From Cellulomonas endophytica (GTDB lineage: Bacteria; Actinomycetota; Actinomycetes; Actinomycetales; Cellulomonadaceae), in the NCBI RefSeq assembly GCF_004123805.1, contig NZ_RWJX01000005.1:49472-113471 (forward strand): 64,000 nucleotides of DNA, given 5' to 3'. How positions within the stretch are numbered: position 1 is the stretch's first letter; each line of letters opens with the position of its first letter. Positions 61,437 through 64,000 of this stretch are shown one piece after another. The notes under the pieces were generated by a model. The model was given only the letters and a program-made list of their open reading frames with translations. It searched no databases and was not told the origin of the DNA. Both the position numbers and the translations under genes were made by a program.

Positions 61437-61475
61437 CGACGCCCGCCGTCCCCGCCCCGGGGCCGGCGGGCGTCG
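61437..61475 (+). terminator. Terminator after the GH42 gene
   Basis: A perfect 12-bp stem CGACGCCCGCCG / CGGCGGGCGTCG encloses 15 bases with a second small GC hairpin. It starts nine bases after the stop. Confidence 0.75.
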
Positions 61476-61612
61476 TCGCACCACGACGAGACCGCCCTCC
61501 GGTGGTCCGGGCGTCCCGTCGAGCCGCCGGAGGACGTCCTCGCCGACGGTCCGGCCGGCGCGCGGCTCGCCCCGACGCCGCCGTCCTGCCGCTCGGACGC
61601 CCCCCGGGGACG

Positions 61613-62290
61613 TCAGACGACGGCGTCGCGGGGGGCCGCCGACCAGTGGGGGTCGCGGCCCGCGAAGCCGAGGAGCCGGTCCAGGGCCGAGGCGTCGTCG
61701 GGGACGGGGACCTCGGCACCGAAGAAGCCGTCCGGGCCCCCGCGGTACTCCGGCGCGATCATGCCGCCGAAGAACGCGTGCGCCTGCTCCGCCGACGCGG
61801 GCGGCGGCGCCCACGGGCGTCCGAGCGCCGTGGCCAGGTCCCAGCCGTGCACGACGTACTCGCCGAGCACCATGCCGAACGCCGCCGGGCCGTCCATGCG
61901 GGACTGCGACACGACGACCTGCCCGTCGAGCACCCCGCCCTCGAGCGCCGCGTCGAGCCGGTCGGCCGCGGCACGGACGACGTCGGCCGGGTCCCGAGGG
62001 TCCTGCGCCGCCCGGAACGCGACGGGGTCCGGCCGCTCACCCCGCCGGGCCGGGTCCGCGAAGGCCGCGCCGAAGAAGTCGACCCAGCCCAGGACGTGGT
62101 CGTGCAGGGTCGCGACGTCCCAGTCGTGGCACGGGGTGGGCCGGCCCAGGTCCTCCGGCCCGACCGCGGCGACGAGGAGCGCGAGGTCGTCGAGCACCGG
62201 CCGGATCAGGCCGCGGGCGGTGGCGGCGTCGGCGAGGGCGGCGGGGGCGGTCGCCGGGAAGTACGGGATGTCGTCGGTGTCGTGGCTCAT
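61613..62290 (-). CDS. TIGR03086-type metal-binding DinB-fold protein
   Basis: A 225-residue protein with the mycothiol-dependent maleylpyruvate-isomerase-like DinB helical bundle. The metal-binding His pattern is visible: PTPCHDWDVATLHDHVLGW early and GEYVVHGWDLATALGRPW later. Proteins of this group in actinomycetes are thought to use mycothiol as cosubstrate for isomerisation or detoxification. ATG at 62290. It diverges from an AraC-type regulator with 217 bases between the starts, which suggests the regulator controls it. Confidence 0.87.
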   Translation of the reverse strand: MSHDTDDIPYFPATAPAALADAATARGLIRPVLDDLALLVAAVGPEDLGRPTPCHDWDVATLHDHVLGWVDFFGAAFADPARRGERPDPVAFRAAQDPRDPADVVRAAADRLDAALEGGVLDGQVVVSQSRMDGPAAFGMVLGEYVVHGWDLATALGRPWAPPPASAEQAHAFFGGMIAPEYRGGPDGFFGAEVPVPDDASALDRLLGFAGRDPHWSAAPRDAVV

Positions 62291-62507
62291 GCCCCCGACG
62301 CTAGGAGCGCCCGGGCCCCGGCGGTAGAAGATCCGCGACACGGGCCCCGCCCGTTCCCGGCACCGGGGCCGCGCGCGCGGGACCGGTCCGCCGCGGGCAC
62401 CGCCGGAGCGCGGGGCACCGGTCCCGACGAGGGGTGGGTCGGCCGGCCGGTGGCGGGACGCCGGTGGGTGGCCGTGGGTGTGGGTCGGCGCGCCTAGCGT
62501 GGGGGAC

Positions 62508-63383
62508 GTGACCCCCCTGCCGCCCGTCCCGGACGCCGTGCCTGGGCCCGACGACACGCGCGGCATCGTCGACCCGGGCGGGATGCGCGCGGTCGCGACG
62601 CTCGAGCGCTACCCGGCCGGTGCCGCGCTGGAGGGCGTCGTCGACTGGTTCTGGGCGGTCGGGTGGCGGCTGCCGCCCGGTGCGGTGCACGTGCAGCGCG
62701 TCCTCACGCACCCGGCCGGGCACCTCTCCGTCGGGACCCTCGGCGGCGACGGCCGGGTGCTCGACCCCGCCGGCGCCCGCGTGTACGGGGTCCGCAGCCG
62801 GCTCGACGAGCGGCGCCTCGTCGGCACGGGGTGGACGGTCGCGGCCAAGGCCTCCGGCGGCCTCGGGGTGCTCACGGGGCTCCCCGCCCGGACCCTCACG
62901 GACGCCGAGAGGCCTCTCGGGCCCCTGCTCGGGCCCGTGCCCGGCGGCGGGGACGTCGCGGCGGCCGTGGCGGAGGGGGCCGACGAGCCGGCGCGCGTCG
63001 CCGTGCTGCGGGGCCTGCTCGAGCGGGTGCTGGCGGACCGGCCGGCGGAGGCCGTCGCGCAGGCGCGGGAGGTGACGGCGGTCGTCGGGCTGGCCGAGCG
63101 CGACCGGTCCGTGGTCCGGGTCGAGGACCTGGCGCGAGCGGCCGGCGTCGGGGTGCGCACGCTGCAGCGGTTCTTCGTCGCGCACCTGGGGGTCGGTCCC
63201 GCGTGGGTCGTGCGGCGCTGGCGCATCGTCGAGGCCGCGGACCGCGCGGCCCGCGGGGAGGACGTCGTCTGGTCGGACCTGGCCGCGGAGCTGGGCTACG
63301 CCGACCAGGCCCACCTCGTCCGCGACTTCCGCGCCCACCTCGGCACCACCCCGGCCGCGTACGCGCGCGACCTGACGGTCTGA
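62508..63383 (+). CDS. AraC-family transcriptional regulator
   Basis: A 291-residue regulator. The N-terminal domain (LEGVVDWFWAVGWRLPPGAV, RVYGVRSRLDERRLVGTGW) is of the ligand-sensing type seen in many actinomycete AraC proteins. The C-terminal half has the two helix-turn-helix motifs: VEDLARAAGVGVRTLQRFF and AELGYADQAHLVRDFRAHLG, ending TTPAAYARDL. It probably activates or represses the divergent DinB-fold gene. GTG at 62508; the site GGGGGAC is very close. Confidence 0.9.
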   Translation: MTPLPPVPDAVPGPDDTRGIVDPGGMRAVATLERYPAGAALEGVVDWFWAVGWRLPPGAVHVQRVLTHPAGHLSVGTLGGDGRVLDPAGARVYGVRSRLDERRLVGTGWTVAAKASGGLGVLTGLPARTLTDAERPLGPLLGPVPGGGDVAAAVAEGADEPARVAVLRGLLERVLADRPAEAVAQAREVTAVVGLAERDRSVVRVEDLARAAGVGVRTLQRFFVAHLGVGPAWVVRRWRIVEAADRAARGEDVVWSDLAAELGYADQAHLVRDFRAHLGTTPAAYARDLTV

Positions 63384-63391
63384 GCGCGCCC

Positions 63392-64000
63392 GTGCTCGTC
63401 GTCCTCGCCCCCGTACCGGCCCCCCGTGCCGGCACGGCACCCGGCGGCGGCGCGGCCGGCACCGGCACCGCACCGGGTGCCGACGGCGCTCCGGCCGCCC
63501 CCGTCGGCGGTCCCGGCGCTCCCGGCGGGCCGGCGGGCGGCTGGACGCTCGTGCGCCTGGACGACGCCGGCGCGCTCCTCGACAGGCGGCACGTGCCCGC
63601 GGCGGCCCTCGCCGCGGAGGTGGCGGCGACCGAGGCCCGGGACTCCCCGCGGTGGGTCTGGGACCGGACGACGCTGCGCTACCCGCCGCTGCTCGCCGCG
63701 GGGGTCCGGGTCGAGCGCTGCCACGACCTCGCGCTGGCCCGGGCGGTGCTGCGGACGAGCGCGCGCTGCACGTCGGCGGCGATCGCCGCGTCGCCGCCGG
63801 GCCCGCTCGACGTCACGCCGCCCGCCCCGTCGGCCGAGCCCGTGGCGGCACGCGTCGCGACGCTGTTCGACGATCCGGACGAGGCCGACGCGCCCGGTCC
63901 TGCCGTCACCGCCCCCGTCCCGCCGCGCGGCCCGGCGGCGACGACGGCGCCCGGCCGCTCCGCCGCACCCGGGCCCGGGGGGACGCCCACCCCGCCGGGG
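63392..64000 (+). CDS. Bifunctional 3'-5' exonuclease/DNA polymerase, N-terminal fragment
   Basis: From the GTG at 63392 the frame stays open to the window edge, at least 203 residues, eight bases after the AraC stop. The start VLVVLAPVPAP is followed by a Gly/Ala/Pro-rich insert, then GGWTLVRLDDAGAL, RWVWDRTTLRYPPLLAAGVR and VERCHDLALARAVLRTS. These match the N-terminal exonuclease-like region of the actinomycete pol I-like protein that lacks the 5' nuclease. The polymerase domain would lie beyond the window. The long Ala/Pro/Gly stretches are typical of this protein in high-GC species. Confidence 0.75.
   Translation, partial: MLVVLAPVPAPRAGTAPGGGAAGTGTAPGADGAPAAPVGGPGAPGGPAGGWTLVRLDDAGALLDRRHVPAAALAAEVAATEARDSPRWVWDRTTLRYPPLLAAGVRVERCHDLALARAVLRTSARCTSAAIAASPPGPLDVTPPAPSAEPVAARVATLFDDPDEADAPGPAVTAPVPPRGPAATTAPGRSAAPGPGGTPTPPG

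Overview
The window is 64 kb of very GC-rich DNA. Third codon positions are almost always G or C, GTG starts are common, and ribosome binding sites of the AGGAG/GGAGG type are easy to see. Gene content points to a free-living, motile Actinomycetes bacterium: topA with a basic C-terminal tail, adjacent radA and disA, a TIGR03086-type DinB-fold protein, and CUT1 sugar transporters without their own ATPase. GC content and gene set would fit Cellulomonadaceae-like Micrococcales or Kineosporiaceae, but the genus cannot be fixed from sequence alone. No prophage, insertion sequence, CRISPR array or secondary-metabolite cluster was recognised.

Layout. 0-3 kb: the end of an MFS transporter, two tandem AEC-family carriers and a VOC protein. 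3-11.7 kb: an alpha-galactoside (raffinose/melibiose-type) operon of GH36, sugar-binding lipoprotein, two permeases and GH13 on the minus strand. Each gene overlaps the next by four bases, and a divergent ROK regulator is broken by a frameshift. 12-21.5 kb: a second minus-strand operon starting with a LacI regulator, then a complete Opp/Dpp-type ABC importer, a GH32 beta-fructosidase and a PfkB-type fructokinase, ending in a strong hairpin. This reads as an import and degradation route for sucrose or fructo-oligosaccharides. 22-39 kb: mostly housekeeping: tRNA-Thr, a secreted alpha/beta-hydrolase, holB-tmk, an oxidoreductase, topA, a PAP2 phosphatase, a chemoreceptor, a stand-alone winged-helix protein, radA, disA, mutY and an N-acetyltransferase. 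39-44.7 kb: a glycerol cluster glpD-glpF-glpK with a divergent SorC-family regulator. 44.7-45.4 kb: REP-like palindromes and a truncated AbiEi-like fragment. 45.5-50.7 kb: VOC protein, recQ, aldo/keto reductase, trmL and a putative papain-like enzyme. 50.7-57.4 kb: hexuronate genes uxaA, uxaC, lacI and a mannitol-dehydrogenase-family reductase, with a second REP cluster between uxaA and uxaC. 57.5-61.5 kb: rhaM divergent from a Gfo/Idh oxidoreductase and a GH42 beta-galactosidase. 61.6-64 kb: a DinB-fold protein divergent from an AraC regulator, then the start of a two-domain 3'-5' exonuclease/DNA polymerase that runs off the window.

How the parts work together. Much of the window is plant-sugar catabolism. 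The GH36/GH13 and GH32/fructokinase operons could share raffinose-family sugars: one removes galactose, the other opens sucrose. Uronates from pectin would pass through UxaC, the reductase and UxaA to 2-keto-3-deoxygluconate. Three of the sugar promoters appear to carry a palindromic operator placed between or over the -35 and -10 boxes, which suggests simple repression.

The most unusual items are the fructan locus served by an Opp-type rather than CUT1 importer, the two clusters of 64-68 bp REP-like palindromes (one of which ends an AbiEi-like gene fragment), the frameshifted ROK repressor, the SorC-type regulator paired with glycerol genes, and an uncharacterised protein with a Cys-His-Asp/Asn arrangement.
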